64,000 nt of DNA from Gnomoniopsis sp. IMI 355080 (Eukaryota > Ascomycota > Sordariomycetes > Diaporthales > Gnomoniaceae). The stretch's first letter is position 1; each line of letters starts with the position of its first letter. Shown piece after piece: positions 36,678 through 48,087 of the stretch. The position numbers and the translations under genes are program-made. Under the pieces are notes generated by a model that was not told the origin of the DNA, did no database searches, and worked only from the letters and a program-made list of their open reading frames with translations. The stretch lies in NCBI GenBank assembly GCA_027946555.1, contig JAPEVC010000142.1, positions 32,154 to 96,153 of the forward strand, in the 5' to 3' direction.

Positions 36678-38858
36678 ATGTCAACTCTCCCGGGCGACTA
36701 TCTCAGTCGCGTATATGCTGGCATTCTCGGAAAGCTCATCGGCGTGTATCTGGGCCGCCCATTTGAAGGATGGACGCACCAGAAGATCATGGAGGTCCTT
36801 GGACCAATTCGATATTATGTCCATGATCACCCCAATATGCCAGCTTCGCCATTCAACCCCAGCCTTGGATCGGCCAGAGACTATGGCCTGCCTCTTGTCG
36901 TCACCGACGATGACGTCTCGGGCACTTTTACCTTCCTCCGCGCTTTGGAGGAGCATGGCTTCAGCGCCGACATCACCAGCGAGCAGATTGGGAAAACCTG
37001 GTTGAACCAAATCATCGAAGGACTGACAATTTTATGGTGGGGAGGCAAAGGCGTCTCGACGGAGCACACGGCGTACCTGAATTTGAAAGAAGGCATTCCG
37101 GCTCCAAGGAGCGGCGCCATATCTACCAACGGGAAGACGGTTGCGGAGCAGATTGGAGCCCAGATATTTATTGATGGATGGGCCATGGTAGCGCCTGGAA
37201 ATCCGGACCTAGCCGCTCGTCTAGCCAAGGAAGCGGGCAGTGTCAGTCACGACGGCGAGTCTGTTCACGCTGCCATGCTGTGGGCAGCTATGGAAGCCGA
37301 GGCGTTCTTGTCTAAGGACGTGGAGCACCTCCTGGACACCGGGCTCAAATTCATACCGGGAGACTCATCCATAGCTATGATGATTGCTGATGTGAGAGGA
37401 TGGCATGCCTCGGATGGCGACTGGTTGAAAACAAGGCAGAGGATCGAAGACACATACGGCTACGACAAGTATTGCGGGGTATGTCATGTCATGCCGAACC
37501 ATGCCATTATGATCATGGCATTGCTCTATGGTGGGCAAAACTTCTCGGAGGCCATGCACATCATCAACAGCAGTGGCTGGGACACAGATTGCAATTCAGG
37601 AAACGTGGGCTGTCTCGTGGCACTGATGCAAGGCGTCGATGGTTTCAAAACTAATCCCAACATGAACTGGCGTGGACCAATCGCGGATAGGGCATTAATA
37701 TCAAGCGCAGATGGAGGATTCTCGATCGCAAATGCGGGCAGCCTTGCTATCGAAGTCGCCAATATCGGCCGGAGAGTTGCTGGTCTTGACGCTCTGCCAC
37801 CGCCTAAGGACGGTGCGCAGTTCCATTTCACCCTGCCTGGCAGCGTGCAAGGCTTCATTGCCACTGGCGCGACTCTCCGCCACGAATATGATGAGGCTGG
37901 TACCGGTGTACTTGCAATCGAGTGTTCTGATCTTACCCCCGCCGATGGTACTGTTGAGGCACTTACTGAAACTTTCATGGCACAAAACGTGCCTAAAATG
38001 CCCACATACCCGTTGATGGCATCGCCTCTTGTCTACCCCGGGCAGACCATCAAGGCGAAACTGCAACTACCAGCCCAAAGCACCTCATCTATACAAGCAG
38101 CACTTCGAGTGAAGGTATATGCACCGGCCGATGAGCTGATCGCCAAGGACGGCAAGGCAGTCGAACTCAACCCAGGCGAGGAGAGAGTCCTTGAGTGGAC
38201 CCTCCCCGATGATTTTGATAGCCAACCCATCCAAGCCGTTGGTATCGCTCTTCGTGCGAAAGAGGCCAAATTCACCGGGAAGATTATCTTGGACAGCTTG
38301 CGCTGGACCGGCGTTCCGCGCATGGTGCTCAAGAAGCCATCTTCTACCGAACGTCCAGGGCGATTCTGGATAAATGCTTGGGTCAAGGGTGTCGACAATT
38401 TCCTCCCGTGGAGGAAGCTGCCGTTCACCGTTGTGCAAAACAGAGGCGAAGGCATTCTCATTCACGGGACGCGTGACTGGACAGACTTCCGCGCCACTGT
38501 TACCGCCTTTGTGGTGGGACTTGGTCAGGCAGCTGGCGTTGCCATCCGCGTCAGGGGCCTAAACAGGTATTATGCTCTCATGCTGACTGGGAATGGCACG
38601 ACGGTGTCGTTGATCAAGGCCCTGGACGAGAAGAGGCTCGTCCTCGCGTCGGCAGACTTTACCTGGGAGCTAGATAAGCAGTACGAGCTCTCTATTCAAG
38701 CCATTGGAGGAAAGGTAGAAGGGAGAGTTGGTGGTTCTGTGATCCAGCTAGCAGCTGAGGACGACCAATATCGTGGAGGAGGGGTGGGGCTGGTTATTAC
38801 GAGCGGGACAGCTTCGGCCGGTCCTATTGAAATCGAGCCAATGCTGCCAGTTGGATGA
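36678..38858 (+). CDS. ADP-ribosylglycohydrolase-fold protein with C-terminal lectin/LamG-like region
   Basis: A single exon encodes 726 residues from the first in-frame ATG at 36678; the frame extends upstream only to a GTG. The N-terminal half (about 1-375) is an ADP-ribosyl-GH domain: YAGILGKLIGVYLGRPFEGW, then VTDDDVSGTF (equivalent of the TDDT metal site), VSHDGESVHAA, and GWDTDCNSGNVG, matching the second metal-binding D-x-D-C-N-x-G motif. These residues bind two Mg ions in true ADP-ribose hydrolases. The C-terminal part, about residues 400-726, looks like a beta-sandwich (ends in NRYYALMLTGNGTTVSLIKA, ADFTWELDKQYELSIQAIGGKVEGRV), reminiscent of concanavalin/LamG folds. This combination suggests a glycan- or nucleoside-processing enzyme rather than a protein de-ADP-ribosylase; the substrate is not known. 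No signal peptide is seen. It stands alone with long flanks. Confidence 0.85.
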   Translation: MSTLPGDYLSRVYAGILGKLIGVYLGRPFEGWTHQKIMEVLGPIRYYVHDHPNMPASPFNPSLGSARDYGLPLVVTDDDVSGTFTFLRALEEHGFSADITSEQIGKTWLNQIIEGLTILWWGGKGVSTEHTAYLNLKEGIPAPRSGAISTNGKTVAEQIGAQIFIDGWAMVAPGNPDLAARLAKEAGSVSHDGESVHAAMLWAAMEAEAFLSKDVEHLLDTGLKFIPGDSSIAMMIADVRGWHASDGDWLKTRQRIEDTYGYDKYCGVCHVMPNHAIMIMALLYGGQNFSEAMHIINSSGWDTDCNSGNVGCLVALMQGVDGFKTNPNMNWRGPIADRALISSADGGFSIANAGSLAIEVANIGRRVAGLDALPPPKDGAQFHFTLPGSVQGFIATGATLRHEYDEAGTGVLAIECSDLTPADGTVEALTETFMAQNVPKMPTYPLMASPLVYPGQTIKAKLQLPAQSTSSIQAALRVKVYAPADELIAKDGKAVELNPGEERVLEWTLPDDFDSQPIQAVGIALRAKEAKFTGKIILDSLRWTGVPRMVLKKPSSTERPGRFWINAWVKGVDNFLPWRKLPFTVVQNRGEGILIHGTRDWTDFRATVTAFVVGLGQAAGVAIRVRGLNRYYALMLTGNGTTVSLIKALDEKRLVLASADFTWELDKQYELSIQAIGGKVEGRVGGSVIQLAAEDDQYRGGGVGLVITSGTASAGPIEIEPMLPVG

Positions 38859-41017
38859 GAGATGGCTGAGACTGACGGATGCAGAGACTTCCCATGAGCG
38901 CTGCGAAACGACGATCTTGATCCGATCGTGTTTACATAATGATCTTGCATAGAAACATTTCCTGTATTATCGCCCAAGAGAAAGTTCCCGCCCTCGGAAA
39001 CGGGACGCGGAGAAGCTTCGTGAGCAGTGGATAGTCTGCCTCGTGGCTTCGTCGGGATGTGGCAGGATGCAAGCAAATCCTGTCCTCATGTGGGCCTCGC
39101 TTCGTCTCGAAAGCAGCAAGGTAAGCGGCGTTGCCGCCAGCTCCTATAATGTACAGCCCACTACAATGTATGCCTTTTTATCTCTTGAGCCATGACGAAA
39201 GCCTCGCGTATACTTAGTAGGCCCGGAGTGGGAGCAGGGGGGCCCGTAGCCTATGATTCTTCGCATGTCCCGGACACATACCCCCGGTCTCCATGTTAAT
39301 AAACTTTCTGCGTAGTAACTTTGATCTCCCGTCGCGGGATCTACGTCGGGGGCGACTGGGCGAGAAGGCTTAGCCCGACATCCTTACCTACCACTGCCTT
39401 GGTTTTTGATAAAGTTCATCTGGGCCTTTACCAGGTGGACAGGTTACTGTATATGAGTAAGAGTTTACCAGGAACTGCTCGCCTGGAAGTTTGGTTTCGT
39501 CGCTTGTCAAGCACGTGGAAATACCAACTGGAGGGAGCAGACCAAAAAAAGAGAAAACCAGGAATCGGAATGTGGGAGGGAGCCCCTGGTAAGCCCGATG
39601 TCACCTCGCCCTCCATACACAGATTTTGCGCCATGAAAACTCATACTTGTACTTGTACACTACAGATCCATGTCTCCGTGGGTAGGGCTGCATCATTACC
39701 GCACTTCCAACTATAACTCAGGCTGAGCGACCCACCGAGCCCTACTCACCATCGAACACTGGGACTGCTACGGGGATATCTGCTCAAGGTCCCTACCTAA
39801 GATAGACATGAAACGCCGCTCAAGAAATGCAGGCAATTTCAAAAGAATACTCGCAAAAGTTTACTTCGTTCGAACTGTTGTAAGATCTACATTGCATCTA
39901 GATCGAAAAGACCTATTGAAATCACCTAGTTATAGCTGAGCCTCCTACCTTGGACACCGCCTTTCAAATACTTGATCCTCCCGCCCAGGTGCGTGTACAG
40001 CCCCTCTACGGGGAAGAGACTAGACACTAAGAAAGTCTCCGACGAAAATAAAGGACCGTAAAATGATAAATGATATACCGGGAACGCGGTGAAAAGTCTT
40101 GTATCTTGTATGTGCATCCCTCTTCGAGAGCACTTGGAACTGTGACTCCACAAGTATATCTTGTTTGGCTACTAGCGAGTAGATTAGGGCTCCACAAATA
40201 CGTATTGACCTTGGATACTATGTATATCTGTCCGACTAGAAGCTGGTGTACGCAGGTACTGTGCAGCGCATACGGCCAAAGGTCCACCCCATTTCCATGC
40301 TGCCCCCTGAGTCAGGACCAGTATGCGAACCCCGAATGTCCCATCTGGGAAATCTCCAAACGTACTAGCCAGCTACTTCTGCTCCTGTCCACTACATTCT
40401 TACTATGGACTTGTCCAAGTCCTGCCTGCCCGCTCCTTGTATCGTTTATGCTTGTTCTCTGATCCAGGTAGAATACCTCGCAAGCCAACTAAGGGACCCC
40501 CCTTTTTTTGCCCCGGATCAAAGCCTCAGATGTATGTACTCCGGAGTCAGTCCGCTTCCATGTTACCTCGGCCTCGGAAGGAGGGGGAAAGTGGCGGTAC
40601 TATGGTATGGTATGTAACTTACGGCTTGCTCCGGATTCCTGCGTACGGTACATACCCAAAGGTGGTATTCGGGCTCCCAATGCAGTCTCCAAGTACTACG
40701 TACACCTAGTCAGTGTAGTAGACCTTGTATGGAAATCTTGCGGATCCCTAGAAAAGACCAAGTTCCACAATCATGGCTATGAAGGGAGTTTGTCCACCTT
40801 CCCAAACTGGCTGACGTGTAATTGGCCCCAAATTTTTTATGTTCCCATTTTCTTCCTTCTAGGAACAAAATCCACTATGGAGCACCTCTCTATATAAGGG
40901 TACAATAGAAGGTCGGCTAATTCACTCTTTGGATGATCCCGCTCATCCGCTGTTCGTCCCATCAGGTCTTGTAGATCGGAACACATTCTTTGTTTCAGTC
41001 ACTACCTCGCACCCAAT
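38859..41017. other. intergenic between the ADP-ribosylglycohydrolase-like gene and the tyrosinase gene
   Basis: About 2.1 kb without a supportable gene. Motif copies occur at about 39793 and 40469. The part just before the tyrosinase start carries a TATA box. Confidence 0.45.
40891..40898 (+). promoter_or_regulatory. TATA box of the tyrosinase gene
   Basis: TATATAAG lies 120 nt before the ATG at 41018, a close match to the consensus at a normal distance. Such strong TATA boxes are typical of inducible secreted-enzyme genes. Confidence 0.6.
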
Positions 41018-42327
41018 ATGGCACCCTCTTGGAAGTCGTCCGCTCTTTTTGGCCTGCTTGCATCTGGCCTAAGCACTGCCTCCCCTGTGACCGCGCGAAA
41101 TGCAACTGGAACGTGTACAAAGAACCAACGCAAGGAGTGGTACGTACATATCAACTGTTATATAATTCATTGCCTTCTCCCAGTCAATTACTTGGTGGGG
41201 CCTTGCGTTCAACGCTTACATATCACATAGGCGCACACTGACCGATGAGGAGAAGTCCGCTTATCTGACGGCTGAGAAATGCCTGATGACCTCGCCCGCA
41301 AAGTCTGGCATTGAGGGCGCCGTGACACGATGGGACGAGCTGCAGTGGGCTCACATTGTTCAAAGTAACGATATCCACGGCGTCGGACAGTTTCTTCCAT
41401 GGCATCGGGCATACGTGTCACTGCACGAGAAGCTACTACAGACCGAGTGCAACTACACTGGAGCACAGCCGTATTGGGACTGGACCAAAGACTCTTCCAA
41501 CAACGGGAGCCTCGCAGCATCGCCTGTATTCGGAAGTGACGAGCTCAGCTTCGGTTCCAATGGTCAAGGTGCTACTGGGGGTATCGACGGGTCTGCTTGT
41601 GTCACTGACGGTGCCTTCGCCAACACGACGCTCCGACTTGCTCAAGTGTGGGGCGTAAATAACTACACTGAGTACTGCCTCAGCCGAGCTTTCGAGACTA
41701 CTCGTTACTACTTTGACTGGGCGAACAGCACCTATGTGGATACATGCTACGCGGAAGAGGATTACGTCGACGGCGCATTCGATTGCTATAGGCAGAAGCC
41801 GCACTCTTCGATCCACCTGGCCGTAGGAGGAACAGTAAGTACCTTAGAAGACTACCCTGTCTGTGATACTCCTTGATATGAGTCGCTGACACGCTTTTTC
41901 TGTTCGGCAGCTCGCGGATCAGTCCTCCTCTCCTGGAGACCCAATCTTCTTCCTTCACCACACCAACCTCGACCGTCTGTGGTGGCAATGGCAGGCAGCA
42001 TCTTTGCCTGCACGTTTGGAGGAGATGGGCGGCAACAACATTCCCGCAAACTCGTCCCTCACCACGGGCAAGTGGCTGTACCCATCCGATGACGTGCTGA
42101 ACTACGACGGTGACCCAGCCAATGTCACCACCATGAACCACGTAAGTCACATGTCCTCGAGGAACATACTCTACTGTGACACGACTCACTAACAAGGCAT
42201 ATAGAACCTTTGGATGGTCGGGCTTACTCCCAATACTACGGTTTCAGAAGTGATGGATATCCGTGGGGAGTACGTCTGCGCCGAGTACGTAGACGATGAT
42301 CTGAGTGCCTCTGATAAGGCTTGGTAA
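41018..42327 (+). CDS. Secreted tyrosinase (type-3 copper oxidase), C-terminus probably truncated
   Basis: Exons 41018-41139, 41231-41834, 41911-42141 and 42205-42327 give 359 residues with a signal peptide (MAPSWKSSALFGLLASGLSTASP). CuA is seen as WAH, DIHG and FLPWHR; CuB as HSSIH and FFLHHTNLDRLWWQWQ, so all six copper His are present. YWDWTKD and several Cys and N-glycosylation sites (NYT, NTT, NST) fit a secreted tyrosinase acting on phenols. The frame ends AW, TAA, but the W codon overlaps a good donor (GTAAGA at 42324). Using it with the AG at 42376 would lead into an open 33-codon exon (42378-42476, begins FLKLGYADCEDE), except that the joined codon is TGA. So the last exon appears lost through a change at the splice junction (see findings). 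Close homologs probably extend further. Confidence 0.88.
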
Positions 42328-42578
42328 GATAGTTGCAGCTGGTAAACCATGTCTTAATGAATGCAACGGGAGTCAGATTCCTGAAGCTGGGCTATGCAGA
42401 CTGCGAGGACGAGACGAAAGAGCTGTCCGAAGGGATATGCTATAGATGGTGGGAACAGGCGGTACTGAGCGATGCCTGAAAGTTATCGGACGGAAGATAC
42501 CCCTATTTGCAATAGACACCGTTATTGAAGACTTGCTACCTACTTAAAGTGGAGTCCTCAATCACAGCACCAGCCATG

Positions 42579-43790
42579 TTATAACATCTTTTCACGACCT
42601 CTCCCTACAGTTGACTGCCTAGGTTGATTAGCAGGACTTCTCATTCTGAATGATGTACGACTACCACTGTGTAGCAAAGGTAACGAAAGATCTGGAACTG
42701 AGTTTTGTGTTGACGGTACACGTGGAGTGATTTGCGGTGGAGGCAGCTCGGCGTTTGCCTCATCGTCCTGCTCCATCTTGATCACCGCCCAAGTAAGCCT
42801 CAAACTGGCATTCCAAGAAGCAGCACTGCGTTCCCACTGCTTCAAACGACCGAAACGATCGACCGTGCTGAACTTTTGGGCAAGCATGCGACACAACTCT
42901 GCACTCTGAGGGTCAAGATACTGAAGACGGTTGATTTTGTGGTACCCCATGAAGCGAAAGGCTCCAGTTTGCCGCTGACCGACCTGTTCAAAGATGGCGA
43001 AGGGACCAGTGTCGTACTGAGAAAGACCTGATGTATAAGAGACCTTTGCTGCAGTCTCACTCATCTCGTCACCGACTGGTTTTGTGGCATTGTCGGTGTC
43101 GGTGTCGCTGTCTTGATGGCTGTGATAAGTAAGGTTGCTGTGCGGACCGCCCTGCGCTAATGCTGTGATATTGCCTTGCTCCTCTGCTACCTCTCAGTGG
43201 TTTTTGGCAGAATTTCTATCTTGAAACTCCTGCTCCTCATCTACACCGTGTTTTTCGATGGCTGCACGCTTCTTGTCGGGGTCCTGCTCCTCGAGGGCTC
43301 CAATATTGCCAATGGTTCCATGCTTTTGTGTTGCGGTGCATTTCCCACCGGAACTCTTCGGAATATCTGATTGTGTGGAGATCACGCCATAAGTTCTAAT
43401 ACCTTTGGATTGCTCACTTTCTGGCAGGAGCTCTAAGCTTGACTTGACAAAGATGATTCCATCGGAGGCCCAACGAGGGTTGGCGTCCTTGAAGAGCATG
43501 ACGTACTTCAACCTGTCGCTGTTGAGAGCTGACGGATTAAGGGTGCTGTGACTCGCGACGGCAGTAGGCTGTTAGGGAATCTTCACCATTCTCATTGGAC
43601 TGAGGAGCCCAGTAGTAGTCGTGGATGTCGTCGGCAAATAGCGTAGTAGGACCCATGATAGGCTGGGTGAGCGTCAAGTCACCGAGCTTCTCTTTGAGTT
43701 GCTCCGTGGCTCCGCCAGCTGAGTGGAATGGATGGTTGTTGAAGGGCTGCTGCGTGCGTACGCGACGTGCAGGGGGAATTTACGCCATTG
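42579..43790 (-). pseudogene. Decayed gene of unknown, conserved-looking fungal protein
   Basis: On the minus strand three blocks look like one protein: FADDIHDYYWAPQSNENGED (about 43640-43580), RLKYVMLFKDANPRWASDG and the following stretch (43520-43400), and a C-terminal block FAIFEQVGQRQTGAFRFMGY followed by RLQYLDPQSAELCRMLAQKF (43030-42860). The first two are separated by a one-base frameshift at about 43571, and the second and third by an in-frame TGA at 43196-43194 with the frame open on both sides. No credible intron removes either defect. No start codon was found. I do not recognise the family. It is convergent with the tyrosinase gene, whose end also looks damaged. Confidence 0.55.
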
Positions 43791-44696
43791 CTGCAATAGA
43801 AACACAGCTTGACCACAGGGTAAACAACTGGAGTTCTGTCAATGGGGCTTCAGTCAAGCATCGAGGCGATGAGACCGCAGATGTGGTGGAATAAATGGGA
43901 AAAGTCTGAAGAAGAGTGATCTGCGCGGTGTCAAATTACATGTGAATGCTGCTAATGAGCGTTTGCTTCTGGTTCTTTGAAGCTTGTATGATTTTGTCAA
44001 AAGCTTGCCTAGGTATCACGATTTTCATTCTTGTTTGCATAGCAGCTTCTGGTGCCTGGACATGGCAACGTTAAAGTCGAACATGCCTTGCTGGTCCGTT
44101 CTGTGCACTAAGATACATGATGTTGGGGTCAATTAGCAGCAAACAACAAGAGAAGGGTGCACACATGCAATCTAATACAGGTAGATGGCAGACATGAACT
44201 TGGCTCTGGGCTGTCGCAGAGGATCTCATGTGTCCCAAATCTCTGCCACACTCCGTACAGCTATGTGTCATCTCGCATGGCATATATAGAGCTGAAAAGG
44301 TGAGTTATGAACACTGCTGCTCTTCCCTCCTTATTTTTGTCTAACTCACCTTTGACATAGCCCACATTTTTCAACATTTACACAACAGATTGTGCTTATA
44401 GGGGCTATTCACATGTAAAAACAAGATAAGTGGTGGGTGCTGAGAATTCCATGAATAGTTTGATCAGCATTTGATCCTTCTATGGAAGTCTGTTGTATCC
44501 ATTCGCTTTCAGCTGGGATCAGTTCTGCTCTTGGTAAGCTCAGGACCATTATCTTCAGCTGAGTTCTCCATGTGTGTCTGTCGAATCTAAGTGCAACAAC
44601 ACTCCAATTGGATATTATTGCCGTATCCTCTCGACTATCTGGTCCACATTTCATCGGCTACTTTCCTATTCAAACCACCATGCTTGGTATCAAATA
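43791..44696. other. intergenic
   Basis: About 900 nt with no supportable gene. It contains one GCCTAGGTATC motif near 44008. Short frames here lack domains. Confidence 0.4.
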
Positions 44697-46475
44697 TCAC
44701 ACCTCGTCCAATGAAGACGCGCCCTCGGTAACCTCGGGTGCGCCTGACGTCTTTGTGTCGCCCTTGCTGTGGAGGTGATCGCCCGCCACATGTCCCGGCG
44801 GCACAGCGACGCCAGGAATGACACCGTCTGGAATATCCTCGACCTTTGTTACATGCTCAACGTCGTAGTTGGTGTCACGCACTCCCCATAGCACCCAAAT
44901 ACACAGCGGCAGGGATACGAGGAGCATAAGCCATGAGGCCAGATGCTCGCCCAAGTACGCCGTCTGTGAAGAGAAGTCAGTGTCCGATGGAGTTGGGATT
45001 TTTTTTTGGAGGCGATCGAACTTACCTTGACAGCATCCATGCCAAAAGATACAGCGGCACCAGCACTCTGCACGCCCTTGTAGTATCCAGCCATGCGGGC
45101 AAGCTTGAAAGGCTCATTCGTCAAGGACGACATTGTGTAGTATGCGAGTCCCTGATACGTCGCATCGGCAAGATAGTACGCCATCAACAAGATGATGGGC
45201 CCCGCCGCAACGCCCACAGTCCAGTCCCAAGGAATCTCAGCCCCGCGAACCACCGTATCGCCACGGACGAACTGAACCTGGAACGCCAGACCGGCCGCCC
45301 AGACAATGCAGTTGAAAACAAGTACAAATCCAGCCGAGAAGAGGGCGCGCTTGCGTCTACCGAATGGCAAATTATCCGTCAGCTGCCCTATGACGATCCC
45401 ACCCAGGACCTGGCCTACACCCTCGAGAAGCGCGACCAAGGCGCGCGTGCGGCCATTGAAGAGGACCGTGACGATGGCACCCTGGTAGGCGTAGAAGTAG
45501 TTTGACGAAAAGAACATGGGGAACAGCGCCCACATGCGCCAGTCGCTCAAGACGGCGTGGAGCTCCCTGAACTCCTGCATCGGCGAGATGGCATCCTCCA
45601 GCTCGACGACGGTGCCATCGCCACGGACGACGCTGTGCGGCGGCAGGAGTAGCCAGGAGGTGACGATGGCGGTGAGCATGATGATCATGAAGGCAAGGTA
45701 CACGCCGGTGGAGACACCAGGAAGGGTCGAGTTTGCTTCAATGCCGAGAGCAATTGCGGATCCGACAATGGTGCCCATCTGGAAGATGGCCCAAAACAGT
45801 GTGAAGGAGCGGCCTTTGTCTTTTTCGAGCGGGTAGGCCATCATGATGGAACCTTGGGCGGACCAGAGCAAGGCGGCTGTGATGCCAAGAATTCCGCCAG
45901 CCAGAATGAGGAACCAGCGAGTGCCGTGGACTTGGAAGGCCCAGAGGCCGCCAATGTAGAGAGCGTAGCCGGATGTACCGATGGACATGGTCAATCTGGG
46001 GCCAAGGACGTTCTGTGATGGGCCGTCAGTAAGTGGTGTCTCGATTGTATTGAATGTTGTTGCATGCGCTTTGAAGGATGGGGAGAGGCTTGAGGTGCTC
46101 ACGTGGACAGAACCGGCGAAGAAGCCAGCAATGGCGAAGCAGCCATAAAGGACTCCGTTTGCTGTGTCAGAAAGTGTTGTGTCTTGTGTGCCACTGGGAA
46201 GCTGTTAGCTGCTGGTGACTACTGAAGCTCATGGGATGTTTTGGAGGCCCCCACGTACCCAGCGCCCAAGCCACTGACGGCCGAGAACATGCCAACCGAG
46301 CAAAAGGTCACAAAACCAAGGATGGCGACCTGGGTCCATGGCGAATTGTCTAGTCATAAGCGGGTCAGAAACCAGATGCGCCCAGCCAGCCACAAGAATA
46401 CCTTGGAGAGATGAGTCCGCTGGGTATTTACATACATCGCACGGGTCCGACCTTGACCGCTGCGAGATTGACCAT
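44697..46475 (-). CDS. UNC-93-like / MFS membrane transporter
   Basis: Five exons on the minus strand (46475-46436, 46349-46259, 46193-46103, 46012-45026, 44963-44697) give 491 residues, all phases matching. The start of the protein, VRYNSPWTQVAILGFVTFCSVGMFSAVSGLGAGGTQDT, is the fungal UNC-93 (DUF895) signature, spread over exons 1-3. About 11 hydrophobic helices follow, with LLWSAQGSIMMAYPLEKDKGRSF and YYLADATYQGLAYYTMSSLT in typical positions. The C-terminal tail is hydrophilic (about 60 residues). Fungal members are membrane proteins of unknown substrate that were first likened to ion-channel regulators. I chose the ATG at 46475 because no in-frame ATG precedes it before stops, and the short N-terminus is normal for this family. 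Confidence 0.9.
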
Positions 46476-48087
46476 CTTGACAGCTTCAGGCCGTTTGCCT
46501 TTGTTAGGTGGAGGGCAACCAGACGTCAGTGTAGCAGTGGAGTGTTGGGTGGTGGTCGTGACGGGAGGCGACGACGTGCTCGGGCAAGTTCCTCTGTGGT
46601 GAGAGACACTGAGAAGGAGAAGTCGGTGTCGACTCGGAAAGTCAGGTCAGGAGAAGGCGAGGCTCGCGATGCCTTAAATTGGAGCGTGTCACTTGATAAT
46701 AGCGCGTTCAGGTAGGGTAGCTTCCCAGGCCTGCCAGTCTGCCTAGGTAGGTATAAAGCCTAGATAGCGATTGGACCCCTGACTTTTGTGGGGGATTTGC
46801 CGGGATGGGACAAGGACTTCCCAGTCAATCGCAGATGTTACCTTACATCCAGATAATGATTGTTGCATGGTCTCTTGACTCTTTTCAATGGTCTGGTTAC
46901 TTCGGTGGCCAAGCTGTCACTCATTACCTGACGGCCTGACAAGTGACTTGCAAAAGTGACTTGTAGTACCGACCTGTTGGAGCAAGGGAAACAAGGCCGT
47001 GGTGAGACCGGGAAGCCAGCAGGTGACCATCTACCCGACTACCGCCGTGTAATTTGGCTCAATCTATTGGCACAAGTCAGTCTCTGTAAAGTCCATCCAG
47101 ACAAGACAGCTCACAGATTGTCAAGCACGGAAGACCCCAGACATCGTTCCGTGATCCAACGGCACGTTCGCTCCTGAGCGCCGCGCTTATCACTAAGGTC
47201 CACGCCCGACCAGAGGTTGCTATTCCCGGGGTCCGGGTCCACCTGGCGAAGGTTGGCTCGGCAGCCGGCTGATAAGCCTTGCCACTTTAGCCAAATACGA
47301 TGTAATCCCGTACATTCCTCAGGCCCTCTTAGAGCGCGGCCTTATCGAAGTGCGGAGAGCTTCGCTTGCAAAACATTTCCCACCTTTCGGGAGGCATGCG
47401 ACGGCTCCATTTCTTGATCTTGTGCTCTCACATCGGCGCTTCTGCATATAAAGTCCAAGGATCACGCCCAGATGATGCACTCGAGTACCCTAGGTCCCGT
47501 CTTTTTGGAAGCTGACCCCCAAGACATATTTTGGGGCCCTTGCTTCGCCTCTGCGGATATAAAGCCCAATGGTCGCGGTCGCGCTTGGGCTGGCCACACG
47601 GACATGAGACGGCACGTCGAATCAGCTCGCATCTCCAACTTCTGCCTCAGTGGTTCGCAGATCTTTGTGCAATAGCCAGCGCTTCGCCCCTCGCCTTGCC
47701 CAGGAAAAGAAATACCCTGGTGAGGAGTCTTGGGCGAAGCGAGATTCGACAGGACAGTCGCAAGTTGCTTCGTAATTTTGACGTGACATAATACATTGCT
47801 TGACATGATCAGTCCTGGATCACGCCTCGCCAGGGAATTTTTTCTTGCACGTTTCTTTTGGACGTGTATGCCACCTGGCATTTATTTCCAGCTACATACA
47901 ACAGCCTGCAGTAGCTACCTAAGTAGATTGCAGGCGATTGACGCGACAGCCGTGATTAAAAGCAACAGCTTCCAGGTTGAGAATCACAACAGACTGTGGT
48001 GCTCCGATACAAGAAGACGTGGAGTTATTTGAATTGAATCCAAATTAAAGTATCCTACATTAAACCGCATTGATCTACTACAATTAG
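46476..48087. other. intergenic between the UNC-93-like gene and the LCCL-domain gene
   Basis: About 1.6 kb. It holds palindrome copies at 46741-46752 and 47914-47926. A 139-codon minus frame at 47462-47881 has no recognisable features and I regard it as chance. Confidence 0.45.

Noticed and set aside
47462..47881. 139-codon open frame on the minus strand
   Set aside because: No domain, signal peptide or plausible intron; composition looks like a chance frame in GC-moderate intergenic DNA.
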